Part shown: piece after piece, positions 25,415 through 33,935 of the stretch
How positions within the stretch are numbered: the stretch's first letter is position 1
Layout: each line of letters opens with the position of its first letter
DNA from: Candidatus Poribacteria bacterium
GTDB taxonomy: Bacteria > Poribacteria > WGA-4E > WGA-3G
Assembly: GCA_022821495.1 (NCBI GenBank)
Contig: JAJEDN010000044.1
Coordinates: forward strand, 1-64,000
Length of the DNA stretch: 64,000 bases
Direction: 5' to 3'
Notes under the pieces: model-generated
Seen by the model: the letters and a program-made list of their open reading frames with translations, nothing else
Databases searched by the model: none
What the model was told of the DNA's origin: nothing
Program-made: the position numbers and the translations under genes

Positions 25415-26599
25415 TCAAGAGGCGTGTCTAACTCCATCACTAATACGTCGTAGCGGGATATACAAGCAGAATATTGCTATGACCAAGATACCCGCCAGCA
25501 CTGCATAAGGATATGCCTCTTTTGCATAGAGCCAACCGCCGAGGAGCGGTCCCAAAATGCGTCCTAAACTCAAAAATGCATCCATAATACCGATCGCTGC
25601 GCCTTGACCGATGCGCGTCTGCTTGGAAATCCACGATGTGTTCGTCGGGCGGATCAGTTGATTACCGATGCCAGTGATCGTGAGATATAGCGTGAGCGTT
25701 ACGAAGGAATAGGCTTTCAGCAGTAGCACCATGCCGAGCGCATTGAGCAGCAAACCGGTAAGAATGATACGCCGTTCCCCGAATCTATTGATTAATCTGC
25801 CAAGCAATCCACCCTGCAGTGGCACAACAATCGCACCCATAACCATGAACATCCACCCCATTTCTCGCTCTCCATAGTTCCACTTATTTTCGATAAACAA
25901 CGGAAACGTCATCTCCAAGCCAGCGAAACTGAAGGTAGAGAAAAAGGCGACAAGAAATAGGGGTGTAAGCGGTGATTTCAGCGTCGTCTGACGAAAGATT
26001 TCACGCGGAGAGATCCATTCATGCCGGTCTTCGAGTTCCTCACCTGTCAGACCTTTTTGGAGTGATTCCGGTAGTAAAACAAGCGCGAAGAGAAAAGTGA
26101 GTAGTGACAGACCGCCTGCGACAAAGAACGGCATATCGTGGCTGCCCATAATACCGCCGATCGCCGGTCCGAGGATGAAACCGAGTCCCATCGCTGCGCC
26201 CATTAACCCCATCCCTCTACCGCGTTCCTCTGATGTGGTAATATCGGCGACATAAGCCATCACACTCGGTAGTACCGCTGCGGAGGCGACACCTGCGCCA
26301 CAGCGAGCGATGAAGAGCCATCCGTAAGTCTTCGCTAATCCGAAACCGACTAAGGCAACAGCGTTTCCGAGCAATCCCAGCAGAATTGCGGGTTTTCTAC
26401 CGTGTTTGTCCGAGAGTCTACCCCAGATGGGTGCAAACAGCAGTTGCATCCCGGAATAGATGGACATTAATATAGCGATTTCAGTGGTGGTAGCTCCAAT
26501 TTCTTTGGCGTAATAGGCGAGGTTCGGAATGATGATGCCAAACCCAAGCATCACGAAGAATAGGGTTAAGAACAGGAGAAGCAGTTTTGATTTTTCCAT
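25415..26599 (-). CDS. MFS transporter, drug-efflux type
   Basis: A 394-residue inner-membrane protein with about 12 transmembrane segments in two halves. MFS motif A reads GRLSDKHGRKPAILLG between segments 2 and 3, and motif C-like GLGFILGPAIGG lies in segment 5, the antiporter signature of TetA/multidrug exporters. The substrate is unknown. The gene converges on the TPR/FG-GAP gene with a 29-bp gap and is divergent from dnaE. No regulator gene is adjacent. Confidence 0.88.
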   Translation of the reverse strand: MEKSKLLLLFLTLFFVMLGFGIIIPNLAYYAKEIGATTTEIAILMSIYSGMQLLFAPIWGRLSDKHGRKPAILLGLLGNAVALVGFGLAKTYGWLFIARCGAGVASAAVLPSVMAYVADITTSEERGRGMGLMGAAMGLGFILGPAIGGIMGSHDMPFFVAGGLSLLTFLFALVLLPESLQKGLTGEELEDRHEWISPREIFRQTTLKSPLTPLFLVAFFSTFSFAGLEMTFPLFIENKWNYGEREMGWMFMVMGAIVVPLQGGLLGRLINRFGERRIILTGLLLNALGMVLLLKAYSFVTLTLYLTITGIGNQLIRPTNTSWISKQTRIGQGAAIGIMDAFLSLGRILGPLLGGWLYAKEAYPYAVLAGILVIAIFCLYIPLRRISDGVRHAS

Positions 26600-26942
26600 C
26601 TAAGATGAACGCGAGCACACGCGACGATAATCCATACCTTTTCCGCACTAACAGATTGTAGTTAATAGTGAAATCCGAGAGCACTTTTATAAATATAATA
26701 TCGTCTATTATAACAGGTTTGAGGAAAGTGCATCAATATAAAATCGAGGTCTTAGAACGCTTTAGGCTCACAACATCGCAGCATTTAATGGCGAAATTCT
26801 TACAGCAGAAAGTCCAATTGGATACACAATAATTTAAAAATTTATAGTAGCAATTTTAGCATTTTTCTGATATTATTAAATACGTTTTCATAACATTTGA
26901 TACATTCAATAATCGAACTTACGAAAAAATATAGGAGGAAAG
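26600..26942. other. Divergent intergenic region upstream of dnaE
   Basis: This 343-bp AT-rich region separates the divergent MFS gene and dnaE and should hold both promoters, but no strong -35/-10 pair stands out. A 54-codon GTG-started frame (26668-26832) exists on the plus strand without a well-spaced ribosome binding site and is not called as a gene. Confidence 0.5.
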
Positions 26943-29900
26943 ATGGCAGCCGAATTTGTTCATCTCCACAACCATAGCGAGTATAGCATGCTTGACGGCG
27001 CGTGCCGCATTGAGAACATGATCGAATGGGCAGTCGAAAACAGCGCACCTGCTGTCGCACTGACTGACCACGGCAATATGTTCGGTGCATGGGAATTATA
27101 TAGTAAAGCAAAAAAGGCGGGCGTCAACCCGATCGTCGGTTGTGAAGTGTATGTCGCGCCCGGCGACCGAAAAAAGCGGGGGAAGGAACAAGGCAGTCCC
27201 TATCACCTCACACTGCTTGCGGAAGATGCAACCGGTTACCAGAATCTCCTAAAATTGGTATCGCTCGGATACACAGAAGGATTTTACAGCAGACCTCGCA
27301 TTGATATGGAAATCCTGCGCGAGTACCGCGACGGAATTATCGCACTCACAGGGTGTATCCAAGGACAAGTACCACAACTCATCTGCTCAAGTCGCCGAGA
27401 AGAAGGGATCCAACACTTCAAAACGCTGATGGAGATAATGGGGGAGCGGAACCTATACGTTGAGGTCCAGAACCATTATATCGACAAGGAGCAAGAGGCG
27501 TATCCAGTAATGGTACAATTGGCGAAAGAGTTCAATCTCCCAATCGTCGGTACAAACGATTGCCACTACCTCCGAAAATCAGATCACGAGATGCACGATG
27601 TGCTCCTCTGCATACAGATGAAAAAACCCGTCAGCGATCAGCAACGGATGCGGTTTGATAACCACTTCTACTTTAAAAGCGTCGACGAAATGCGGGAAGC
27701 ACTTAAGGATTATCCGCCGGAAGCCATTAGTAATACGCTTGAAATCGCGAACCGGTGTAACCTCGAACTCGATTATGGCGAGAGCGTGATGCCGAAATAT
27801 GAGGTTCCTGAAGGGCATACAAACGACAGTTATCTCAAGGAACTCTGCTACCAAGGTTTGCGCGAAAAGTATGGCGAACTCTCCGAAGAGGTTCAGAAGC
27901 GACTTGATTACGAACTCGATATTATTCGTCAAACGGGTTATCCGGGGTATTTCCTCATCGTGTGGGATTACGTCAAATACGCCCACAGTCAAGGGTATCC
28001 GCTCTCCGCTCGCGGTTCCGCCGCCAGCAGCCTTGTGTTATATGCGTTGGGTGTAATTACGTTCAATCCTATGGATTACGATTGTCTCTTTGAACGGTTT
28101 CTAAACCTGGAACGTATCAGTCCCCCCGATATCGATATTGACTTCGCCGATCGCGCCCGTGAACATGTTATTGAGTATCTTGTAGAAAAATACGGTGAAG
28201 ATTCTGTCGGTAAAGTGGCTACCTTCGCGACATTGGGTGCAAAAGCCGCTATCAAGGATGTCGGTCGCGCACTTGAAGTCCCGCTTGAAGATGTCGAAAA
28301 ATTGACAGAACTCATTCCGTCTACCCCCGGTATAACGCTCGATGAAGTCTTAGCAGATGTGCCAGAATTTCAGGTACTCGCGGACCGCCCTGAGAACCGG
28401 GAGTTGATGGATCTGAGTAAGGCGGTCGAAGGTATGAAACGTCACGTCTCTTGCCACGCCTCCGCAATCGTCGTTTCAAACGGTCCACTGGATGACTACG
28501 TTCCGCTATTCAAGGATAAACACGACCAAGTTGCGTCGCAGTTTGAAGGCAAAACTGTTGAAGGTGTCGGCATTGTCAAATTCGACTCCCTCGGTCTCCG
28601 CAGCCTCACTGAGACATACGACTGTCTACAGATGATTAAGGCGAATCACGGTAAAGACATCAAGTTGGAAGAGATTCCGTTTGACGACCAGAAGACCTAC
28701 TCCCTTATCAGTGAAGGGCTAATTGCAGGCTTATTCCAGTTGGAGGGTTCTGACGGTATGTATCGGGTTGTTGTCCAACTGAAGCCCGATAACTTTGAGG
28801 AATTCTCAGCGATTCCAGCCCTCTATCGTCCGGGACCGATAGAGAGTGGCATGATGCAACAGTTCATAAACAGAAAGAACGGGTTGCAAAAAGTAGAATA
28901 TCTGCATCCAACGCTTGAGAACGCGCTCGAAAACACCTACGGTGTCTGTATCTATCAGGAGCAGGTCATGCAAATCGCTCGTGATATGGCAGGTTTCACA
29001 CTCGGTGAAGCAGACATCCTCCGCTCGGCGATGGGTAAGAAGGACAACGCACTTCTCAAAGCACAACGCGAGAAATTTATTGAAGGTGCGACGAAAAAAG
29101 GCATCGCAGCCAAAGAGGCAGAAGAGGTGTATGACTTACTTGAACCCTTCGGCGGCTACGCTTTCAATAAATCACACACCGTTGCGTACTCCATGTTAGC
29201 GTTCCACATGGCATACCTGAAAACGCACTACCCGCATGAATTTATGGCAGCGATGATGACTGGAGAAGCAGGCGATTCAAAGAAAATTACCCGTTACCGT
29301 GCCGAATGTAAAAAACTTTCTGACTTCTTGGATGTAGAAATCAATCTACTTCCACCGGATGTCAACAGCAGCAGCAGAGAATTCACTGTAGACGGCAACG
29401 ATATATGCTTCGGGCTTGTCGCTGTGAAAGGTGTCGGTGATGCGGCGATAGACACAATTGTGGAAACACGAGAGGAAAGCGGTTCATTTACATCGCTACA
29501 AGATTTCTGTGAGCGCGTGGATATGAAGCAGGTCAATAAACGTGCTGTTGAAAGTCTGATTCTGAGCGGCGCATTTGATTCGCTTGAGGGACATCGCGCA
29601 CAATACCTCGCGAGTTTAGAGAATATCATGAAAGCGGCGCAGAACGCGCAAGCCGAACGCGATCGCGGACAGATGAGTCTCTTTGGTGACAGCGAGGAAA
29701 CACCCACTGCGCCTGTAACGCTCGTAAAAGCCTCTGAATTAGACCCGTTAGAACGGCTTATGCGAGAAAAGGAGCAACTCGGCTTCTATGTTTCAGGGCA
29801 TCCACTTGAAGAATACAGCGATATCATCGAACACTACACGAGTACCAGCACCCAAACTCTCACAGCACACCGCATCGACTCTGAGGTCGATGTTGCAGGC

Positions 29901-30470
29901 ATGATCACCGATGTTAAGAATATCACTACGCGAAAAGGCGATGCTATGGCGGTGATTGGACTTGAAGATTTGGAAGGCACAGTGGAAGTTGTCGTTTTCC
30001 CAGATGCGTACAAAACCGCTGGCGATCTCGTTGAAGGTAGAGTCGTTTGGATTCGTGGGAAAGTCAATATCAATCAGAGAAACAGAAATCAGAAGTCTGA
30101 GAACGGTGAGCCTCAAGTGGAGGAACGCCAGATACAGGCGGATCGCGTGATAGATATTGAGTCTGTTGCAGAACAACAGACATCCGCGCTTGAGGTGACG
30201 ATCCCAGAATCTGATACTGAAAATACCGAGAAACTGAAAGCCCTTCAGAAAATAGCAGTCGAGAACAACGGCGATCTGGATCTAATTTTGCGGCTAACGA
30301 GCCCTAATTACGGTGAAGTCATCGCGAGATGTGGCAAAGCATATACTATCACTTATGCCCCAACTGTCATTGAGCAGGTTGAAGGTTTATTCGGCGAGAA
30401 TTGTATTAAGCCAAGCAACCGCACGATTCGCGGAAATAAGAGCCGCACCTCACGAATGGATTTTGTCTAA
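26943..30470 (+). CDS. dnaE: DNA polymerase III subunit alpha
   Basis: A 1175-residue replicative polymerase. The PHP domain opens with FVHLHNHSEYSMLDG. The palm carries the catalytic acids Asp396, Asp398 and Asp400 (PPDIDIDFAD), with a further conserved acid in VKFDSLGL. Then come the fingers, the tandem HhH region (GAFDSLEGHRAQ) and an OB-fold near residue 985 (VAGMITDVKNITTRKGDAMAV). Length and order fit DnaE1. AGGAGG stands just before ATG 26943. It is the first gene of a plus-strand run; the next gene starts about 100 bp after its stop. Confidence 0.97.
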   Translation: MAAEFVHLHNHSEYSMLDGACRIENMIEWAVENSAPAVALTDHGNMFGAWELYSKAKKAGVNPIVGCEVYVAPGDRKKRGKEQGSPYHLTLLAEDATGYQNLLKLVSLGYTEGFYSRPRIDMEILREYRDGIIALTGCIQGQVPQLICSSRREEGIQHFKTLMEIMGERNLYVEVQNHYIDKEQEAYPVMVQLAKEFNLPIVGTNDCHYLRKSDHEMHDVLLCIQMKKPVSDQQRMRFDNHFYFKSVDEMREALKDYPPEAISNTLEIANRCNLELDYGESVMPKYEVPEGHTNDSYLKELCYQGLREKYGELSEEVQKRLDYELDIIRQTGYPGYFLIVWDYVKYAHSQGYPLSARGSAASSLVLYALGVITFNPMDYDCLFERFLNLERISPPDIDIDFADRAREHVIEYLVEKYGEDSVGKVATFATLGAKAAIKDVGRALEVPLEDVEKLTELIPSTPGITLDEVLADVPEFQVLADRPENRELMDLSKAVEGMKRHVSCHASAIVVSNGPLDDYVPLFKDKHDQVASQFEGKTVEGVGIVKFDSLGLRSLTETYDCLQMIKANHGKDIKLEEIPFDDQKTYSLISEGLIAGLFQLEGSDGMYRVVVQLKPDNFEEFSAIPALYRPGPIESGMMQQFINRKNGLQKVEYLHPTLENALENTYGVCIYQEQVMQIARDMAGFTLGEADILRSAMGKKDNALLKAQREKFIEGATKKGIAAKEAEEVYDLLEPFGGYAFNKSHTVAYSMLAFHMAYLKTHYPHEFMAAMMTGEAGDSKKITRYRAECKKLSDFLDVEINLLPPDVNSSSREFTVDGNDICFGLVAVKGVGDAAIDTIVETREESGSFTSLQDFCERVDMKQVNKRAVESLILSGAFDSLEGHRAQYLASLENIMKAAQNAQAERDRGQMSLFGDSEETPTAPVTLVKASELDPLERLMREKEQLGFYVSGHPLEEYSDIIEHYTSTSTQTLTAHRIDSEVDVAGMITDVKNITTRKGDAMAVIGLEDLEGTVEVVVFPDAYKTAGDLVEGRVVWIRGKVNINQRNRNQKSENGEPQVEERQIQADRVIDIESVAEQQTSALEVTIPESDTENTEKLKALQKIAVENNGDLDLILRLTSPNYGEVIARCGKAYTITYAPTVIEQVEGLFGENCIKPSNRTIRGNKSRTSRMDFV

Positions 30471-30567
30471 AAAAGGAAGTGTGGAAGAATGGAAGGAAGC
30501 ATCTTCGCGGCTTCCAACCTTCCCGGCTTACAAGCAGAAACACAATGCAATAGGAAGGAAGTTTGCT

Positions 30568-31389
30568 ATGCAGTATCGCACACTCGGTAGGACAGGACTT
30601 AGCGTTTCAGAAATCGGTTACGGTGGCGGTAGGGTCCGTCCGGAACACGATGAAACGTCGCTTGTGAATATGCTCCATTACGCAATGGATTCAGGACTCA
30701 ACTATTTCGATACCGCACCGGATTACGGTGGCGGCTACAGCGAGACAGTTATTGGCAAGGCAATCGCGGGGCGACGGGAATCGTGCATTATCGCTACGAA
30801 GACGGAAGCCTACGATCCCGATGGCATTGCTACTGACGTGGAAGGGAGTCTACAACGCCTCGGCACCGACTATATTGATGTGCTGCAGTTTCACGGCGGT
30901 TGGTTCTATGACGACGATGTTGACACTGTCCTTAATAAAGGTGGATTGGAAACGTATCTACAACTAAAAGCGGATGGAAAAGTTCGGTTCATCGGTTTCT
31001 CCGCTGACGGTCCGTCTGGTGGTATAGAGCAGTTTATTGCCACCGGTGCGTTTGATATGATGCAAATCCATTATAACCTGATGTACCAGAGTACGTGCGA
31101 TGCGTTCGGCAGGCGTGGTGTCATCCCGGATGCTGTCGCGCAAGAGATGGGGATTGTGTTGATGCGCTCTACCACCAGTAACGCTTTCCAGAACCTTATG
31201 AAACACTGCTTTCCTAACGAGATGGCAAATGTTGATGTAGATGGTTTTCTGCTGAACTACTCGCTCTCAAACCCGATGGTGAACGTTGCCCTGATGAGTC
31301 TGCAGCGTGTTGAGGATGTGGATTGGACGAACGCTGTCTCTGACAATGTAGGTGCTAGGTTAGATTTGCGAGCGGTTCATGGAAGGTAA
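30568..31389 (+). CDS. Aldo/keto reductase family protein
   Basis: A 273-residue NADPH-dependent TIM-barrel oxidoreductase. The N terminus (YRTLGRTGLSVSEIGYGGG) is typical. The catalytic tetrad can be read as Asp and Tyr in FDTAPDYGGGYSE, Lys in ATKTEA and His in LQFHGGW. The substrate is unknown. The frame extends upstream into dnaE to 30313, but ATG 30568 has AGGAAGGAAG just ahead and matches the family start. It stands between dnaE and a Gfo/Idh gene on the same strand. Confidence 0.9.
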   Translation: MQYRTLGRTGLSVSEIGYGGGRVRPEHDETSLVNMLHYAMDSGLNYFDTAPDYGGGYSETVIGKAIAGRRESCIIATKTEAYDPDGIATDVEGSLQRLGTDYIDVLQFHGGWFYDDDVDTVLNKGGLETYLQLKADGKVRFIGFSADGPSGGIEQFIATGAFDMMQIHYNLMYQSTCDAFGRRGVIPDAVAQEMGIVLMRSTTSNAFQNLMKHCFPNEMANVDVDGFLLNYSLSNPMVNVALMSLQRVEDVDWTNAVSDNVGARLDLRAVHGR

Positions 31390-31486
31390 GCGGCGTGCTT
31401 AAAAGTATTCCACAGGCATCAATTGAGGGACAAAATAGGTGTTTGATGCCCGTTGTTCATGCCACTTTGGCGAAGTTTTGAACTAA

Positions 31487-31507
31487 GGCGAGGTTCCAAA
31501 TCTCGCC
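31487..31507. repeat. GGCGAG-type palindrome
   Basis: GGCGAG at 31487-31492 pairs with CTCGCC at 31502-31507, with additional TT/AA pairing inside. It is related to the hairpin at 6415-6436. It lies 30 bp before the Gfo/Idh start and after the aldo/keto reductase gene, so it could attenuate readthrough. Confidence 0.5.
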
Positions 31508-31537
31508 AACGAAGACGGGCAAGCAGAGGAGATAAAT

Positions 31538-32623
31538 ATGACGATTCGAGTCGGTATTGTGGGGACAGGCGGTATTTCACGTGCGCACCAACGGTCTTAC
31601 ATGGAAGTAGGCGGTTTTGAGATCGTCGCGGTGTGCGACATCATCAAAAGCAAGGCAAACGAAGCTGCGGATCAGTGGGGTGTCCCCAAAAAACACGTTT
31701 TCACGAGCTACAACAAAATGCTTGAGATGGACGAAATTGATACGGTCAGTGTTTGCACCTACAACCAAGGGCACCGCCGTCCGACAGTGGCTGCGTTGAA
31801 CGCTGGGAAGCACGTTTTCTGTGAGAAGCCCATGGCGGCGACCCTCCCGGATGCGACCGCAATGGTGCGGGCAGCGAAAGCTTCGGGCAAAATATTGCAA
31901 ATCGGTATCCATAGCACGTTTAATCCGAGGCTCCAATTTGCGAAGAAGGTCATCGATGAAGGGCTGCTCGGCGATATCTACTATTCAGAATCTGCGGCGT
32001 GCAGACGCCGTGGGAACCCGGCACGCACGTTCATCTACAAGAAGACAGCAGGGGCGGGCGCGATTGTAGACATTGGGGTTTACAACATGCACGATTCGCT
32101 ATATGCGATGGGGTATCCGAAACCGGTGCGCGTTTCTGCAATCACCGAGGATTACATCTCTCAGCAAGATCCGAAATTTCGCGGGATCATGGATGTCGAA
32201 GAGTTCGGTGTGGCATGGGTACGGTTTGAAAATGGTGGTGTGATGGTGTTCAAGATCTCTTGGGCGGTACATCAGGATTCGCTCGGTCCGAGCTTCTGTC
32301 TCGGCAAAGAAGCAGGGATTTCTCTGAATGGGCCGGTTGTCTATGCCGATGCCTATACAAACGATCTTAAGAAATTGGTTAAATCCGAAGGACTGACTGC
32401 GGAAGCCAACCCACCAGAAGGGATGACGACAATCCAGTTCTCTGGGTTTAAGGAGGTCAATGTCTGGCAGGCACAGATGACAGCGTTCCGTGAAGCCGTT
32501 AAGGCGGATGCTCCGTCGCCGATACCGCCGGAGGGTGTGTTCCTGACGAACGTGATTATGGACGGTATTTTCCGTTCGCATGAATCCGGGAAAGAGGTTT
32601 CGGTAAGAGTGCCGGAGTTTTAG
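31538..32623 (+). CDS. Gfo/Idh/MocA-family oxidoreductase
   Basis: A 361-residue protein. Its N-terminal Rossmann motif is GIVGTGGISRAH, the conserved CEKPMA block carries the catalytic-region lysine, and VDIGVYNMHDSLYAMGY corresponds to the catalytic His region of the C-terminal domain. It presumably acts on a sugar or cyclitol with NAD(P). GAGGAGA lies just before ATG 31538. It is a distant paralog of the protein at 5324-6397. A strong terminator stands about 170 bp downstream. Confidence 0.9.
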   Translation: MTIRVGIVGTGGISRAHQRSYMEVGGFEIVAVCDIIKSKANEAADQWGVPKKHVFTSYNKMLEMDEIDTVSVCTYNQGHRRPTVAALNAGKHVFCEKPMAATLPDATAMVRAAKASGKILQIGIHSTFNPRLQFAKKVIDEGLLGDIYYSESAACRRRGNPARTFIYKKTAGAGAIVDIGVYNMHDSLYAMGYPKPVRVSAITEDYISQQDPKFRGIMDVEEFGVAWVRFENGGVMVFKISWAVHQDSLGPSFCLGKEAGISLNGPVVYADAYTNDLKKLVKSEGLTAEANPPEGMTTIQFSGFKEVNVWQAQMTAFREAVKADAPSPIPPEGVFLTNVIMDGIFRSHESGKEVSVRVPEF

Positions 32624-32720
32624 TGTATAGCCGTCAGTTATCGGCAATTATGGTAGGTTTTAGAATTAATTAGACATTTTCTGCGAGTACAACCCCCCTA
32701 TGAAGAAACACCCCAGCAAA

Positions 32721-32741
32721 AACCCCCCCTTATCAGGGGGG
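32721..32741. repeat. Partial C-rich hairpin element
   Basis: A CCCCCCCTTATCAGGGGGG hairpin is present, preceded by AA(C)n runs at 32691 and 32721. It is the core of the interspersed element with divergent flanks, in the gap between the plus-strand Gfo/Idh gene and the minus-strand methyltransferase gene. Confidence 0.6.
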
Positions 32742-32793
32742 AATTGGGCCATTTGTAGATGTCAATATATTTTTATAATTTACCATAGTTAGG

Positions 32794-32822
32794 AGGCGGG
32801 GTTTGTAACCCCGCCTTTTTTT
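32794..32822 (+). terminator. Rho-independent terminator
   Basis: AGGCGGGGTT (32794-32803) and AACCCCGCCT (32807-32816) form a 10-bp stem with a 3-nt loop, followed by a run of T to 32822. It ends the plus-strand dnaE/Gfo-Idh transcription before the convergent methyltransferase gene. Confidence 0.85.
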
Positions 32823-32838
32823 AGGCATATCTGGCGTG

Positions 32839-33891
32839 TTAGGCAAAATGAATAACGTATATCCATGCCTGTTTTCCGCGAACATCCACAGTCAGTTGTT
32901 TCCCAACTTTGAGAAAACGCAATTGTCGTAACTCATCATCGAGGAATGTGTGTTGTGAAGTGAGCAGCACCATCCTTCCTCTTGGCTTCAGGACGCGCGC
33001 ATACTCCTTGAGGCAACGCCGGTATAGATTGGTAAGTTGAGGCACATTCCCAACAGTCTCACCGAATGGAAGGTTAGAGACAATCTTATCGACTGTGTTC
33101 GGTTGGATCGGCAAGTTTCGGGCATCCCAGTGAAAGAATTGGCGCGGCTGATGTTGTCTACCGAAATTTGTGCGGGTAGCGTCTAATGCGTCTGTAGAGA
33201 CATCACCGCCGATAAGGTAGTGATAGCGGTTAATCAGTGCCCGTTCTAACAGGATAGTACCGGCACCACACATCGCATCTAAGAAGACATCCTTCGGATG
33301 CGGTCGCGAGAGGCGTACCATGCTATAAGCCAACGTTGGTTTGAGGGACGCGGGGATATGCGCCTGTTTATAGGGACGTTGCGCCATATCGTTTTTCGAG
33401 AGTTTGATGCTGATGTAGCCATCATCTCCATGGACCTCTGCCCAGACATCAAGTGCTGAACCGCCAGGGGACAGATACCACCCGCGTTTTACTAATGCTT
33501 GTTCAGTCACACGTTGGAGGTCCGCGCGTCGGAAGTTACGTTTTCCTGAGAGTCGGCTGGTTACGCGAAACGGCACTCGTTTTCGGACACCGATCCCTAC
33601 CTGTTTACAGCACTCAAATACCTCTTTGAAATTGAAGCGCGAGAGTGAACCGCTGAGTGCTGCTAAAGAGCTGCGCGAACGCGTCATTTTCGGGACCCGC
33701 TTTAAAACGCAGAAAAGGTGCTCCGCTGTTCGGAGCGCGAGCAGTTCACGCGGGTTGCCTTTGTATTGGAAGAGGAGGCGTTGCGGCTTGCGTTCAAGGA
33801 TCTTCAGATGCCCTGTGTCGCCGAAACGCTGTGATAACTCCTCACGTGCGATGGTTTCTAATCCTGCGCTTACAATGATGGAATAAAGCAT
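32839..33891 (-). CDS. THUMP-type RNA methyltransferase (Trm14/RlmL-like)
   Basis: A 350-residue cytosolic enzyme. An N-terminal THUMP-like RNA-binding region occupies about residues 1-165. A class I SAM methyltransferase domain follows, with motif I DAMCGAGT at 205-212 and the N6/N2-methylase signature SNLPFG at 272-277. SNLPFG (rather than NPPY) is typical of the Trm14/THUMPD3 guanine-N2 group that modifies tRNA, so a tRNA or rRNA guanosine is the likely target. It is the last gene of the long minus-strand run and is transcribed toward the terminator region at 32.8 kb. Confidence 0.85.
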   Translation of the reverse strand: MLYSIIVSAGLETIAREELSQRFGDTGHLKILERKPQRLLFQYKGNPRELLALRTAEHLFCVLKRVPKMTRSRSSLAALSGSLSRFNFKEVFECCKQVGIGVRKRVPFRVTSRLSGKRNFRRADLQRVTEQALVKRGWYLSPGGSALDVWAEVHGDDGYISIKLSKNDMAQRPYKQAHIPASLKPTLAYSMVRLSRPHPKDVFLDAMCGAGTILLERALINRYHYLIGGDVSTDALDATRTNFGRQHQPRQFFHWDARNLPIQPNTVDKIVSNLPFGETVGNVPQLTNLYRRCLKEYARVLKPRGRMVLLTSQHTFLDDELRQLRFLKVGKQLTVDVRGKQAWIYVIHFA

Positions 33892-33900
33892 GGGTTTTTA

Positions 33901-33935
33901 TAGTTGTCAGTTGTCAGTTATCAGTTGTCAGTAAA
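33901..33935. repeat. AGTTGTC tandem repeats
   Basis: AGTTGTC / AGTTATC heptamers follow each other (about five copies), spanning the gap between the methyltransferase and hydrolase genes and reaching the 3' end of the hydrolase gene. A much larger array of similar units is at 60853-61160. Confidence 0.6.

Noticed and set aside
26668..26832. A 54-codon plus-strand frame upstream of dnaE with a GTG start
   Set aside because: No well-spaced ribosome binding site and no recognisable family. The charged, helical end is suggestive but not enough for a gene call.
30313..30567. N-terminal extension of the aldo/keto reductase frame into dnaE
   Set aside because: It overlaps dnaE in another frame; ATG 30568 has a strong ribosome binding site and matches the family start.
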